Position numbers and translations under genes: made by a program. From Lepas anatifera (taxonomy: Eukaryota > Arthropoda > Thecostraca > Lepadidae), in the NCBI GenBank assembly GCA_034440635.1, contig JAOTON010000320.1:213910-277909 (forward strand): a stretch of DNA of 64,000 nt, written 5' to 3'. Position 1 is the stretch's first letter; each line of letters opens with the position of its first letter. Below the pieces are notes generated by a model. The model was not told where the DNA came from, made no database searches, and was given only the letters and a program-made list of their open reading frames with translations. Below, in pieces: positions 34,105 to 46,018 of this stretch.

Positions 34105-34886
34105 ATCACCACTCCCAGTATATATGATGGAGGGTGCATGGTGCACCCCAAAGTAGGACTTGCCTATTTCCCAATCATAGATGATCCACAGCGAAATTTA
34201 AGCAGTAGTTTTGTAACCTTTAAATGGTTCATTGTAGGCTAAGGATAGGTTATGTTAGGCTAACTTTGAAATCAGGTTAGGTTAGATAGGTTAGATTTCT
34301 TCACCGCAGTGATACCTTTCACTGCGGGTCTATACTAACCACACCTATACTCTTACTAACAATCTAACTATCCTCTCACACTTCTTTCTCTGCGCGGCGG
34401 CTGCCCAGCCGGAGAGGGGAGCTGCAACTTCACCTCCGGGTTGCAGGGTAAATTCGCGGCACCCTGGCCAGGTGTTTAGCGCACTTTCTAAAATACGAAA
34501 TTATTGAGTTAACGGAGGTTTTCGAGTAACGTATACAAGCGGACATCAATAGCTGACACACAAAATTCTAAATTCTAAATTCCAAATTCTAAATTTCAAA
34601 TTCTAAATTTAAGGTCTTCAACCACAGAAATAACCTTCGCACTCTGCGGGTCTAAACTTATTAAAAGACCTTCCTTGGCATGGCTATGCCATTGCCACGA
34701 CCGTCCATTTGCAAGCTAAAACATCTTGCAACCCATTACTTGAAATAACTCCCATTGCTTTAACAGACTAACGTAGCTTGCCCCCACACAAAATTCTAAA
34801 ATTCTCCCACACACTCCTTTAGAGGCGGGCAAAGGTGCTATGCACAGAACGCCTAATAAAAAGCAATAAGCAAGCAAGCAAGCAAG
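32528..34886 (+). mobile_element. 5'-truncated LINE (I/Jockey-like, with RNase H) inserted in A7
   Basis: About 2.36 kb: C-terminal reverse transcriptase region, RNase H, CCHC knuckle, then about 780 bp of 3' sequence ending in AAAAAGCAATAAGC and an (AAGC)n tail at about 34868-34886. 5' truncation just after the expected YADD motif is typical of target-primed reverse transcription. The 3' sequence includes (AAATTCT)-type repeats at 34562-34611 and TTAGG-like repeats at 34250-34291. No clear target duplication inside the GC-rich palindrome. Confidence 0.85.
34562..34611 (+). repeat. AAATTCT-type short tandem repeat in LINE 3' region
   Basis: Six or seven imperfect heptamers of AAATTCT/AAATTCC/AAATTTC. 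Confidence 0.7.
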
Positions 34887-34911
34887 CCCCCCCCGGTGGG
34901 GCGAGGGTTAA

Positions 34912-36957
34912 AAATTCAGCAGAAAATAATGCTGAAAAAAACACAAAGTATGAAACATGGCTTGCTTATGATGCAAGCTTACTTCAGGTAATGACCAGCA
35001 TCACCTTATAAGACAATGGGCATTCTAGATAGAGGTATGCACATGGCAGCTATAAGAATCTGGATGAAATAAGCCCACTCATATCAGACATTTCCTCCAT
35101 GATTGCACTTTTATAAATCATTATATGCTGGCATGAGCCTCTCAATTGAGTTCCAATAATGTTTATAAATAGAAGAGAGAGCAGTGACAAGCTTTCAGCT
35201 AAAACTTTTCAGAATATCATGGCAGAATGGCGGTGGATGAAACAAAAAATCCTTCACATTGTCCCTGAATTGATACATGTGAGCATTGTCTTTTAATTTA
35301 GTCACTAAGCAGCTTGGAAGATAGTCAAAAGCTTGTTCTGCTTGGGTCAGCCCAATCTGCAAAGTAGGTAAGCAAACAGGCCAACAAGGTCCATCAGCCT
35401 ATATTGATAAGGAACCACCAGTTTTCCACAGGTTCGCACAAAACATGGTATAAAAAAGATTGCACCAATCTCCATCAAAAAGTAAATCTGACACAAAAAA
35501 ACAACTCGAGCCCATCCACATTGCCATCACCATGCGGGCTTGAACACTATTTCTGTTTGTTTTGTTGTATTTTAGGGGCTTTCGCTTAGAAGGTATCTGA
35601 AGCGCCGTGCTTGTCTACATTAGAGCAATCATTTATGAAAAAAATTTCGCTAAAATTTACCAGAATAGTAAGTTTATTTCAATAAAACTATTTCAATACA
35701 CTTGAAAATATATATCAAGAAGTTCACAGATTTAAAAAAATAAGCACGAAGTGTGTGGTGCATTTGTTTTGTTCCTGAGAATAGGCCACTTTTTGCGCAG
35801 TTGATTGATATATGACGCTTTTCTGGATTTGCAAAGCTTTTCAGGCTGTTCTCAAGCCCGCGGAGATTGGCGTATCTAAAGTTCATAATAATTTGGATAT
35901 TCTGTTTTTGTGTTCTGTGCTTCTATGTTTCTGTATATTTTTTTAGTGTGGTGGGAGGGAAGTGTAAAGTAAACGTATCTTGGGAGGGAAGTGCTGTTAT
36001 GTTCAAAGCATATAATAGAAGTTGTATTTTATAGAGGCCAGGGAAGTATCTCCACAAGGAAAATGCAACACATGTCAAGTATATTCATGTTTTGGTGCAA
36101 TTTCAAAGGTTCCTTCTAAGGCTGACTGCTCTCCCCAGTATCTCCCCACAACTGATTAATTTATGTTTTAAAGTACTTCGATCAAAAACATGTTTTCTTT
36201 GTGCCTATTAACCTGCTTATACTAGCCTTTTCTGAGTGGATTCTGCATCTTTTGGGTAATGAAAGAGCAAGATGAAGCTGTGCAAGGGGTCAAACTTATC
36301 AACATTTGTTCTTGCATCTAGAGTTAGCAGGCCAATTTGACAATTATGGGCTCCCAATAGATGGTTTGTACCTGACATTCACTTCACCATTTTTTGCAGA
36401 GGACATGGAAATGGCTCCATAGATGATATTGTCTTTTTACCTGAAGCAGAAAGCTTCTGGAAAGAATGTTCTAGCTAGAGCTAGGTGTTAGTATCAGTAT
36501 GTCAGCAGCAAACTGGTTAAATAACTTCCTTTGAAATGGTATACTGGCAATATGGAAGTAACATATAGGCTATCACAATTTATATTTGGTCACCCATATA
36601 TGACTTGAAGATTTTGAAGTCATTAGGATATTCATAAGATGACAGTACAGCATGTATGTGTGTAACTGGAGGCATTATTCAATATTTTATTATAGATATT
36701 GATACAGGTTTAAGTAACTTGCTTTTGACCCTGGCTTGAGTAACAGATAGAAAGTAAGAGCTTCATGCTTTTACATTCATGTGTGTCTTAAAGTCCATGT
36801 CTCAAAATTAATTGTAAATGCATTTTTAAAAGCTGCAGGTGCATGAATAAGATTATATTTCAGTGGAAAAAACCAGGTCTGAACTGAAAAAGGCCTATTT
36901 AACTTACAGAAAATTGTCATTGTAGTCCCAGTTCAGTTTCGGAAAGTCCCACCTCTA
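34912..36957. other. AT-rich interior of the 5.7-kb hAT-like element
   Basis: Open frames on both strands are short and carry no motif I recognise. Possibly decayed transposase sequence, but that is not demonstrable by eye. Confidence 0.35.
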
Positions 36958-36965
36958 CTATGTAC
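36958..36965. repeat. Right 8-bp target duplication (CTATGTAC)
   Basis: Exact match to 31233-31240. Confidence 0.8.
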
Positions 36966-37326
36966 CTATCTGAAGAAACAATGACTTCTTGCTGCCTAAT
37001 CTCTCCACAGACTGGTTTGTTTCTGCTCCCGTCTCCTTAGAAACCCCGAATGCAACATTTTTGTATCATTAGCTGGGTTTGTGTTGGGAATCACTACAAT
37101 AGCTTTCAACGGCATCGCAATAATTGGACGACAGAACGTATAGAAAAATAATGTGTATACATGCCGCACACTATGAGAGCACAGCCGCGTTGCCAGAAAA
37201 CTAATCACAGTCTGGATACTGAACATATCAGAGCTGGAATCCATATCAGTGAGGAGGATAACCAGAGTTTGTGGCCGGGGGATTCCACATAAAAGCTAAT
37301 TAGGAGAATTAACATAAAAACGATAA
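36966..37326. other. Unique spacer
   Basis: Nothing recognised in this 361-bp stretch. Confidence 0.3.
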
Positions 37327-38171
37327 TTAACACGCGCATTGACGGGGTTCTGAGTCACCTTCGCTTTGACGAGGGGGGCGGGTACCCGCCAACCTAAGAT
37401 CTCGAGAACCACGGTAGGTAGCAAACAACGGTAAACGGCGTTGGGTAGCCCGTCCACTTCTCCATCGAAAATATGTCAACCATTTTTTTCAGGTCACATT
37501 TTAGGTCACAAGAGGTTGAAACATGCCACCATAGGGATAAAATGTAAATTAAGGTTTTCGGCCATTCCATCTGAACAAGTAAAGGTAGAGCAAAACGACT
37601 TGAACTATATGAATCATCGCAGCAAGCCAAATCGAATGATATATATGACCTTGCTAGGTCAAATCTAGGATTTCACCTGACCTGTGGTCATTTCAAGGTC
37701 AAATTTTTATAAAATGCATATCATCCGAACCGCAAAGACAAGGCGAGTCAAATGCAGCTAAAATAAACGCTCTACCACCATCCACTACTGAGTTTTTACA
37801 GTACAAAACATTTTTCTCATGTATTTCCAATGGAGAGGTCATGCCTCGTACCTGACCTTAGGTCATCGATATAAAAAACGGAAAATATTTTAGAGAACTC
37901 GGTAGGCCCACTATGTGATATGAGTTTCAATCCCATAAGTTCACTTATCGGCTTATGCTATCTCAAACTTTTTTTTGAGGTGAGGTCACTTGACCTGTAC
38001 TGGTGACCTGACCTGAGATGACCTAACCTTAAATTTTTTTACAGAAGTTATAAAAATTATGAGTAAAAAGGTATGCCAACTACGGTGGCGCTACGCGCGG
38101 CCGTATTTCTGCTCTCTCTGAAAGACCCGAGGGGAGGGCGGGTACCCGCCCGCCGTCAATGCGCGTGTTAA
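37327..38171 (-). mobile_element. B5: complete B-family element
   Basis: 845 bp from TTAACACGCGCATTGACGG to CAATGCGCGTGTTAA. Doubled unit at the left, single unit at the right; hairpin arms diverged (GGCGCTACGCGCGGCC). More divergent than B8 or B9, so probably older. Confidence 0.85.
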
Positions 38172-38815
38172 AACACACAGATGACATGCGAATTACTGAG
38201 GAAAACCCAAATCAGTCAAAGCGTCCATTCATAAATCATGATCTGCAAATTTATCACTGCAAGCGGGTGATTCAGTCCACCTTTCACGTTTTCTCAAATA
38301 TATCCTACACGGTTCACGACAGGGTTTTTGAAGTTTTTGATTTTTCTTAGAAATAAATGCTGATATTTTCTCAGCGTTTTGGACCTTGTTCAGGGCTGTT
38401 TCCTTGACTTGAATGTAACTAAGGATATATTTGCAAGCATTGTTCTACCTGACACATTATTGCTTTCTTTTAACAAACCCGTCAGAAAAGAGATTAGTTT
38501 GAATTATTCTACATTTTGATATTTTCGGTTTAAGTAATTGGACTGTTCACAGTTTCGAATGTGTTTTTTTCAAGATCAATCAATATATTAGCGTGAAATG
38601 ACGTAAAGGGTGAAAATGACAGGAGTAAATAACGCAGTCAGTTCACTGATAACCGTGTAGCTATGTTTCCTACTCCAGAAATCCAGAAAGTACGCTATAA
38701 CAAAAACAATGTTGACTAGTTCACAATGAGTGTAAGCACGCAAGTCGGCAGTCGTGGTTATACCGCTGTATCATGTCATATACTTGGTTCCGCCTCTGTT
38801 TTCACTATGGTATTT
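38172..38815. other. AT-rich spacer
   Basis: No gene or repeat recognised. Confidence 0.3.
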
Positions 38816-39297
38816 GGTTGACGCGCACACTAAGGGAGGGCTTCGCAGCCCCACACAACCCCCTTTTACCACCTTCCCCACCTATTTTTCCAAAGCGGTA
38901 AAAAATATCAACAGCTAGCCAAAAAGTGGTACTTGGCCACGTTTGAGAAAATCTAACGGTGCGGCGATTGGTGAAAAGATGAAAATCTGTCAATAACTTT
39001 GTGCCCTATTAGTTCAAAAACATACCACAATGACGGGGCTGCACATGCTCATTTTTCTACTTCAGACTTTAAAATTCAGACCTAAATTTTTAGATCGTCA
39101 TAATCACACGATCACGCCAGTTCCCTTGCATTGGAAACTGAGTGGTGACATCGTAACGTCATATAAATTGAATGTGTCAAGGTCACCTTTCATGAAGTTT
39201 AAGGCCCAGGTAAAATTTCACAAATTGAGGTCATGCCAGCATTTTTTTCAATGTCAGAACGCAGCGTTTCCGGTCAAATGGCGTTACCCAGTATGAC

Positions 39298-39618
39298 GCA
39301 GCCTGTCCCCCCTCCAATAGCAAGCGCAGATCACCGGATGTGACATCACACCACGTAGCATACAACATGGCAAAATTAGATGATTAAATATCCAAATTGT
39401 TGCAAAAAGAGGCTTAAAATCGAAGATGGAATGTTTATCTATTGAATTTTAGATAAACTTGATTATCGTGTATTCTCACAAATATGTAAGCGGGCTGTGC
39501 CATTAGCAGCAGTTTGACACACAACCCAAACGTGAAGGAATACCTCCACGCCCGTGTGACGTTATCCTGGCGTGAAGGAAATCCTGTTGAACGTACCTTT
39601 AAGTAAAGGTATCTTGAA
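39298..39618 (-). repeat. Dispersed repeat F, copy 2, inserted in C2
   Basis: Reverse-oriented relative of 6247-6562. Flanked by TATGAC on both sides (39292-39297 and 39619-39624), a likely 6-bp target duplication; C1 lacks the segment. Ends GCAGCCTGTCCC and GGTATCTTGAA are not inverted repeats of each other. Confidence 0.6.
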
Positions 39619-39777
39619 TATGACATGGGTATATTATGATATGACCTCATTGGGTAGCTAATGTGAAGATCAAAGTCAATAGTCATAAGCCCAGGTAAAT
39701 CTTCGTTTCCCGCTCAATGGATGTTGTAGTGCTAGTTATAGAGGGCATTATAGGAAAATATCATATTGTGACGTCAT

Positions 39778-39790
39778 AGGTCAATGACCT
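39778..39790. promoter_or_regulatory. Perfect AGGTCA-A-TGACCT inverted repeat
   Basis: A second exact IR-1/EcRE-type site, in C2, followed by TGACCT 6 bp later. Occupancy is inferred only. Confidence 0.5.
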
Positions 39791-40077
39791 CAAATGACCT
39801 CGAACTAAACATTTGCTCAGATGTTTTCGGCATAATTAATTAATTTCCCCATAGGTCCCCAGCACGGCCAACATTGGTCCTCTCTGACCTCGTCTTTACC
39901 TAGGTATGAACGCTAGTCACAATGTAAATTACTACAGCCCCCACACAAGCCGAAAATGTTTTCCAAGTCTTATGATTTTTGAATCTCAGGAAGCCTACCA
40001 ACCCTATTCTTCTCCCTCCTGTGCTGTTAGTGCCACTCTGCTCTCCAGTGCAGGTGTTAGGCCTAGATAGCTGCATC

Positions 40078-40358
40078 CAGGGGCGTAGCCAGGATTTCAC
40101 TCAGGGAGGGGCAGCACCCCGAAAAGGGCCCCTGCGACAGCGAAAAAGGGCCCTGATGGGTAAAAAAGGCCCTGCTTGTTACAGAATTGAGTGCTGAGGA
40201 GGGCTTAAGAGGGCCCTGTCTGGTATAAAATTCCAAATTTGGCCACATAGCATACGAGCGGGCGAGCCGCGCTTCGCGCGGCTCGTGTACTCAGGAAGAA
40301 ACTTCGGGCCCTCAGGGAGGGGCGGCTGTCCCTGCCGGCCCCCTTGGCTACGTCCCTG
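40078..40358. mobile_element. 281-bp hAT MITE with perfect 8-bp duplication
   Basis: Left end CAGGGGCGTAGCCAGG, right end CCTTGGCTACGTCCCTG, flanked by GCTGCATC at 40070-40077 and 40359-40366. Contains an internal foldback GAGCCGCGC/GCGCGGCTC at about 40264-40285. Carries no gene; mobilised in trans by a hAT transposase if at all. Confidence 0.85.
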
Positions 40359-40366
40359 GCTGCATC

Positions 40367-41199
40367 TGATCCCCGAAATTTTCTTCTAACATCTTAATGG
40401 GTACAAATTTGCGTGACCATATACGCTGAGCAGTTGAACAAATTTATGAATATGCACAGTAGCAGTGTACCACGCATATCTGCCATAAATGGACGTGTGG
40501 TCAAATGTTTTGCAGGGGTCAACTACCATGCAGGCGGTTGACCTCAGAGGTCCCGGACACTCCTCTCCCCTCCCTCAAGCTCCGGTGCTGCGTGTACAGG
40601 ATGTGCACCCCCGTGGCTACTGGTGCCCTCTGACCTGCGACCCTGCTTGTTGCCGGAGGCGACAGAAGGCACCCATTTCAGCACCAAACACCTCTCTGAA
40701 AGCTGGAAGCAGAAATGGAAAATATGAGCAAGTGTCAGTAACATGCGGTTTCAATTAACTTTGTACAACTACCAGATAGAATGATCTGATGAAGCAACCC
40801 ACGTGTCTACCTCCGCGTCTGCGACTGCCCTTCTCGTAACCCCTCAAGGTCCCCAGGTACGAGTTCCGCCGGAAAGTGAAAGTTCGATGTGCTCGGGCAT
40901 GCATAAACGGGGAGTTTGAGGTGTGCTGTGCTGTATGGAACTGCTGTTAAATGGGGAATTGGTTCTACGGAAGTGGCTGAGCGTAACCAATGGAAATCGA
41001 AACAATACATTTTTGTAAGAATTTTGAAGTTTGACATAACACCATAAAATCTTCTGGGGGCCCCTATGAATCTTAAAATGTGTAGTGACGAAATGAGAGA
41101 TCACCTCGCACTCTGATGCGAGCATTAGAAGGTGAAACATATCAAAATTGTCCTATTATGGATTTCGTAAAATAACACGCAAGAGGAGTTTTGAAGCAC
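40367..41199. other. Spacer with no recognised gene
   Basis: Short open frames on both strands have no recognisable motif. Confidence 0.3.
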
Positions 41200-42065
41200 A
41201 ACAAAGTTTATATGAATAAATCAATATCTATCACCAGCATTGTATCAAAGTTGGTTTTCAGATGTAATGACTGAAAACCTTCAATTACATGTTATCCCTA
41301 TGACGGCGAGTCTTGACCTCCATTGGCGGTGATTGAACAAATGTTATGGCACTAGCTTTGTTTGTGATAATATTATGAAAGCCTAGGCACGATTGGCTTA
41401 GGTCAGAACGTTGCTCAGGCCTTTTACTTGATATATCAGGTCCCCTATAGGGGCTGATCCGGCAGGTCACCTGAAGAGCGGGGCAACCTCAAGTCGATGA
41501 ACAACAATTTTTTGCCGCCAGAAAAACCCCAGGAGTGGTGTTAAAACACCCCCTCCCCGCACCAGGGTGAGGGTTAGGCAGGTTTCAGACCTTGGTTAAT
41601 AAATTGGCAGAAAATGATGATACAGTTTTATTTTGATACTATTACGTTTGGATTGCTATTGCGGGTCGATTGATATACATACTGCCTAAGCTAGGTATTG
41701 AAGTGACCTTGACCTGACCTTAGATCAGGTTATCTTTATGTTTTGACCTAGTATAGTCATATTATACATCATTCTAATTACCGTAACAAGAGAAAGAAAA
41801 TGTTGCTTAAAGATGATTCTAACTTAACTCTGACAGACGCTAAACCCAGAAACCCTTCTCTTATATGCCACTTTCTTTGACCTGCATGACCTCAATATTG
41901 ATTTCGGTCAAAAAGTGACTGGTATAGTTCCTTGATGAATTTGTATGAGCTATCCAACAGCTTTTGCGTGTTTCGCTATGCCTTATAGGAACCGAATTCG
42001 AGGGGTGTTTGAACGCCCCCTATCAGGGCGAAGGTGGCTCGGAGGCCTATCGGAGCGGGTATTAA
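41200..42065. mobile_element. Broken TTAA/AGGTCA elements (E-like)
   Basis: Two partial ends. A minus-oriented single-unit end finishes near 41577 with CCAGAAAAACCCC, a GGTGTTAAAACACC palindrome and GGGTGAGGGTTAG. A plus-oriented doubled end finishes at TTAA 42062-42065 after GGGGTGTTTGAACGCCCC and the linker GCGAAGGTGGCTC. B-like interior (TACATGTTATCCCTATGACGG at about 41286) and half-sites lie between. The palindrome core differs from A-D, suggesting a fifth family. Confidence 0.55.
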
Positions 42066-42112
42066 ACTTTGGGGGAGGAGCATGGCCCCTTTCCCCTGTT
42101 CCTACGCCTATG

Positions 42113-43163
42113 TGCATAGGGTGAAAATGGCTACAGAGCTCTATGATTGCTACGGCATTGTCAGGCCCACTGACAATGTGCAATGTGCATGACCCCAATT
42201 ATACATGATTATACACATTCCTACCGCTCATAAAAGTACATACATCTGCGCAACGTGAACACCAATGTTGACCTTCAACCATGGCCTGGCACAACCCGGA
42301 GACTACTGTCCATGATCCAGATCGGTAGGCAGGGTCGGCGCACCGCCGACAGCTCCCTGCAGATCCGGCTCCAAACGTCAACGGCCTCAGACCCTGCCCT
42401 GCGGACATTCTGCGGAACGACAGCCTCCGACGCCAGCGGCACGTGACGCACGCGCAGGCGGCAAAACAACACCACCGTAACGTCCCGGTCGCGCATGCGC
42501 ATTACGCACCTTTGAGTCCTATTGAGACTGCAGTGGTGCAGTAAATATGCCGATGTAATGTGCTTTGGCCAATAACAAATATAGGATTTTATTCAGAAAG
42601 GGGAGGGGACGAGGCTTCATGAGGTGTCGATACTTTGCAGGTGTGCATTTTGGGCATTACAGTGAGCGCCAGCTTGAAGCCAGTTTTGGGTATCTTTAGA
42701 GGTTGGGTGCTTTTAAATTTGTATTAGAAGGTAACGAACACAATAGCAGGAGAAGGACACAGCTGTTTTTGAGAGCAGCGGTAGTCAAATATGATTATGT
42801 GTCTGCGACTATCAATACCAAGGCGACCAGTAAAGGAGAGCACCGAAAAACAGGGAGAATTCCCGAACATAGTCAAATTTAGGGAGTGGGGGCAATTTGA
42901 CCATGCCCCCAAATAAAGAACAGGGGGCCGAACCCTGTGTTGGCTCCCAAATCATGCTAGCGTTGTATAATTGAACGCTTGGGATAGGACGGTTAAGTCC
43001 ATACATACATTTTAGAACACTTTTGCTTTGAAGGTAAAATAATTCCCGTGAAGAAAAATGCATTTCAAGGTCTTCTCACATTTTTTAACACAGCCGGCTA
43101 TAAAGAAATATGACACACATATTTTTTCGTGGTGCACTGGAAACGTTTGAGGTCCACTCTCGT
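42113..43163. other. Spacer with GC-rich patch
   Basis: 42260-42510 is noticeably GC- and CpG-richer than its surroundings and ends near CGCGCAGGCGG...GCGCATGCGC. It could be a promoter-associated patch or a gene remnant; no protein domain was recognised. The rest is AT-rich and unassigned. Confidence 0.3.
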
Positions 43164-43759
43164 TTAACACGCGCATTGACGGGGGTCTGAGCCACCTTTG
43201 CATTGACGGGGGGCGGGTACCCGCCCCCTAAGATCTCGAGAACCACGGTAGGTAGCGAAAAACGGCAAACGGCGTTGGGCTGCCCATCCACTTCTCCATC
43301 GAAAACATTTGAACCATTTTTTTGTCAGTTCACATTTAAGGTCACGAGAGGTCAAAACATGCCCGTCATAGGGATAACATGTAAATTCAGTTTTTCGGCC
43401 ATTAAATCTGAACAAGTAAAGATAGAGCAAAACGACTTGAACTATATGAATCCTCTTAGCAAGCCGAATCGAATGATATATAATTTGACCTTGCTAGGTC
43501 AAATCAAGGATTTGACCTGACCTGAGGTCAGGTCAGGGTCAAATTATATAAAATGCATATCATTAGAACTGCAAAGCCCAGGCGAGTCTAATGCAGCTAA
43601 AATAAATGCTCTATCACCATCCGTTACTGAGTTATTCCGTAAAAACACACATAATGAATATTTCCGCTTAGCCTGACACGATTCTACGACGTTGAATTTA
43701 TGGTGACATTTTTATGGTGACATTTTTATCCTGACACTCCTGAAGTCAGGATAAATTCT

Positions 43760-44217
43760 AACAGAACGAGGGTAAAGTAAACGCTTTCCGTGCAAAAATT
43801 CCCTTATTCTGCAAAACGTGCACGTTCACTGTCGCGCCAGCTGACGATTGGGATGTTATAATTGCTATGGCAACGAGACTTTTGTTGCGGGAAATAAATA
43901 AAGCAACTTTGCCAAGTTCAGTTAGCAGCTTCCACTTCTGCCACTACAGCGACCCTAGCCCCGTAATGATAGTCCCATGCAAATCCCCGAGCAATGAGCG
44001 ATTGCGCCAAAAATCATGTGTACAGAGAAAAGGTAGGCTACGTCATTGTCAATGGGTGCAGCTTTCCACATCTTTGGTGGAATACAAGCAAGCCCCGCCA
44101 ACGTTAGGAAATATCCCACCAATCCAGAGTCTTGGCTTCCGGTGGTCACAACCAGGCTCCCCGATAATAGCATAACCCTGTTCCCTCGTCCAATAACATT
44201 TTTTCCATGATACCTAT
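43760..44217. other. Left interior of the 17.1-kb insert
   Basis: Contains an open frame at 43867-44175 (+, 102 codons) with no recognised domain and no supporting signals. Not called as a gene. Confidence 0.3.
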
Positions 44218-44372
44218 CATAGGCGTAGGAACAGGGGCCAGGGGGCCATGACACCCCCTTCCCCCAAATAAGCAATATGTTTAGCATTAGCCCCATCGTG
44301 TTAAGTGGAAAAAATTACTTGAAAACACATGTTGCCCTCACCCTCAATATTCTGGACGCTCCTATGCCTGCG
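44218..44372. mobile_element. 155-bp hAT-type MITE
   Basis: Left end CATAGGCGTAGGA; right end reverse-complemented CGCAGGCATAGGA (10 of 13 identical). Flanked by ATACCTAT (44210-44217) and ATGCCTAT (44373-44380), an 8-bp duplication with one difference. A related end, reading GTTCCTACGCCTATG, occurs alone at 42098-42112. Confidence 0.5.
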
Positions 44373-44959
44373 ATGCCTATCAAGCACCATATAGTCATAA
44401 GCTGATCCATTTACATATTCCACGCCCCTAAAATCATAGAGGGTCACTTATCATAATCAAGTGTCCCTAGTCAAACCAGGTCCCCTGAAGATGGGGTCGG
44501 ATCCCCTACCACATCACGGGCGACTTTGCCCAACTGGGTCCCCTTGCGGAATACCGTAATAATGAGCCCAGCTCTGGCAGAGTGTCTCTGTGGCCGTCCC
44601 CGGGCCCCCATGCCTCGTAGTTGCGGGCCCTCTGTAAAGCAATCGTTATTTATCCTTCCCGAGCCCATATGCGTCGCGACCAAGCCCCTACCATTATCTC
44701 AAGACACTGCATTCACAACCGACCCCATATTTTTTAGGTATCCTGTGGTCACTACAGCGACAGATCCAGGGGGCAAAGGGGCTGTCGTCCCCCTTAGGAC
44801 CCAAGGACGGACACAGCCGATTTCGGGCGCCGAAAGCGCCCGCAGTTGGCGACACTTTGGGTGCAAAACACCAATGCTAGACCAAACGCAAAGAAAATAC
44901 CAATTTAAGTTGACTTTGTTCACTGTTAGCCACCCTTAATTTCGAACCAGCTTTACCTG

Positions 44960-45665
44960 GCATACTATTGGGCGCGCCACGTGAGCATGGACCGTCCTCA
45001 TCGATTACTGACCGCCCTCTTCTTTGCGATTGGGTGCCTATAATTTATGATTAGCCACCGCCTTTCAGCCCTGGGGCGCCCAACTGCAACATGGACCACC
45101 CTCGTCTACTTCTGGTCGCCCTCTTCAGCATGATTGTTCGCCCCTTCTCCACTATTGGCATATTGGCCCATAGTGCCCGCTTGGCCGCCTTTAGGTACCC
45201 ATACATGTTCTCACATTCACGGGCAACATGCCTGTACACAAACTTAGGATAACATGAATAGGTACACGTATGAAGTCTTAAAACGTACAGGGATGAGTGA
45301 TGACAGCCCAGAATGATGCACGTCCCATCCATCCAGCCCCACAGCGGGCCGAAACGCGACGGCGCGCAGGTAGAACCGCGCGAGGCGAGCAGCGGGCGGA
45401 GCGAAGGGCGTCAGCGGCAGGCAGCACGGGAGAAGCAGCGGTGATCGCGGGGAAAAGTGTCTGCTATTCTACAGCCTCGTGGCGCCCCACCTCAACATGG
45501 ACCATCCTCATTTGCCTCCGGCCGCCCTCAATTTTGTGGTTGGGCGCCCTGTTTTGACGATTCCCCCTCCCTTTCAGCCCTAGGATGCCCCAATGCAACA
45601 TGTATCGCACTCAACTCCCTTAAACCACCCTTTTCTGCATGATTGCGCGCATGGGTGGATATCCC
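44960..45665 (+). repeat. Degenerate ~100-bp tandem repeat (CAACATGGACCRYCCTC units)
   Basis: At least four units: GGCGC(C)...CATGGACCRTCCTC...CCGCCCTCTT... at about 44970, 45083, 45480 and 45583, each followed by a GATTG-GCGCCC-type segment. A GC-rich 130-bp interruption lies at 45320-45450. One further diverged unit lies at 50895-50990. Confidence 0.6.
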
Positions 45666-46018
45666 GGGGTTAGGGATCAGGACCCCTGATTTAGAAATTG
45701 AGAGAAACTGGGCGGGGATGGGGAGGGGTCAGGTCGGATCCTACCACTTTTGCCCTCACAAAATGTTTTCCCGACCCATAAGTAATGATAGTTCTATTCA
45801 CGGCATTTTTATGATCGGCTTAGTCAAGATTTGACTATCTGTCCTTTTACATCTTCTTTGAATAGGAGTGCTAGAGGCCAGGGGCGGCGCAACGGCTCTG
45901 TGTCAGGAAAAGTCCGGGTCCCCGAGCTGGTCTAAGGTCCTTCAGCTGAACTAAGCAGCACCCTAAGTCGGTCTTTCACAGAGGGCACGAGATTTGAGTG
46001 TGGAGTCGTGCTCTTACC
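45666..46018. other. Spacer
   Basis: No gene recognised. GGCCAGGGGCGGCGCAACGG at 45873 resembles a hAT terminus but no partner was found. Confidence 0.3.

Larger units (their letters stand above)
31520..34911 (-). mobile_element. A7: A-family element disrupted by a LINE
   Basis: Present as 31520-32527 and 34887-34911. The right palindrome is cut in half: GGGGGGCCAACGATGG on the left of the insert and CCCCCCCCGGTGGGGCGAGGGTTAA split across the far side. Joined length is about 1035 bp, a complete element. Confidence 0.85.
31241..36957. mobile_element. 5.7-kb hAT-like element containing A7 and a LINE
   Basis: Left end TAGAGGTGGGAGTTTCGGG; right end reverse-complemented TAGAGGTGGGACTTTCCG. Perfect 8-bp duplication CTATGTAC on both sides. 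TAGAGGTGGG termini and 8-bp duplications are typical of hAT. Subtracting A7 leaves about 2.3 kb. The left subterminal region contains GGCCCGGGCCCGAGCCCGG. No hAT transposase frame was recognised in the AT-rich remainder (34912-36957), so it is non-autonomous or fully decayed. Confidence 0.75.
38816..40061 (+). mobile_element. C2: diverged C-family element carrying repeat F
   Basis: Starts GTTGACGCGCACACTAAGGG and ends CTCTCCAGTGCAGGTGTTAG, both diverged TTAA ends. Shares with C1 the CACCTATTTTTCC box, CTTGGCCACGTTTGAG and the AGGTCA interior. It is about 320 bp longer than C1 because repeat F is inserted at 39298-39618. Contains a perfect AGGTCAATGACCT at 39778-39790. Confidence 0.75.

Noticed and set aside
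34244..34291. Telomere remnant (TTAGG repeats)
   Set aside because: Only a few imperfect TTAGG-like units within a LINE 3' region; better explained as part of that element.
34912..36957. hAT transposase gene
   Set aside because: No frame longer than about 70 codons and no recognised RNase-H-like or dimerisation motif.
42098..42112. A complete hAT MITE ending GTTCCTACGCCTATG
   Set aside because: The matching left terminus and the duplicate of TGCATAGG were not found; only one end is visible.
44526..44939. 137-codon frame in the 17.1-kb insert
   Set aside because: Low-complexity GC-rich sequence with overlapping frames on both strands and no motif.
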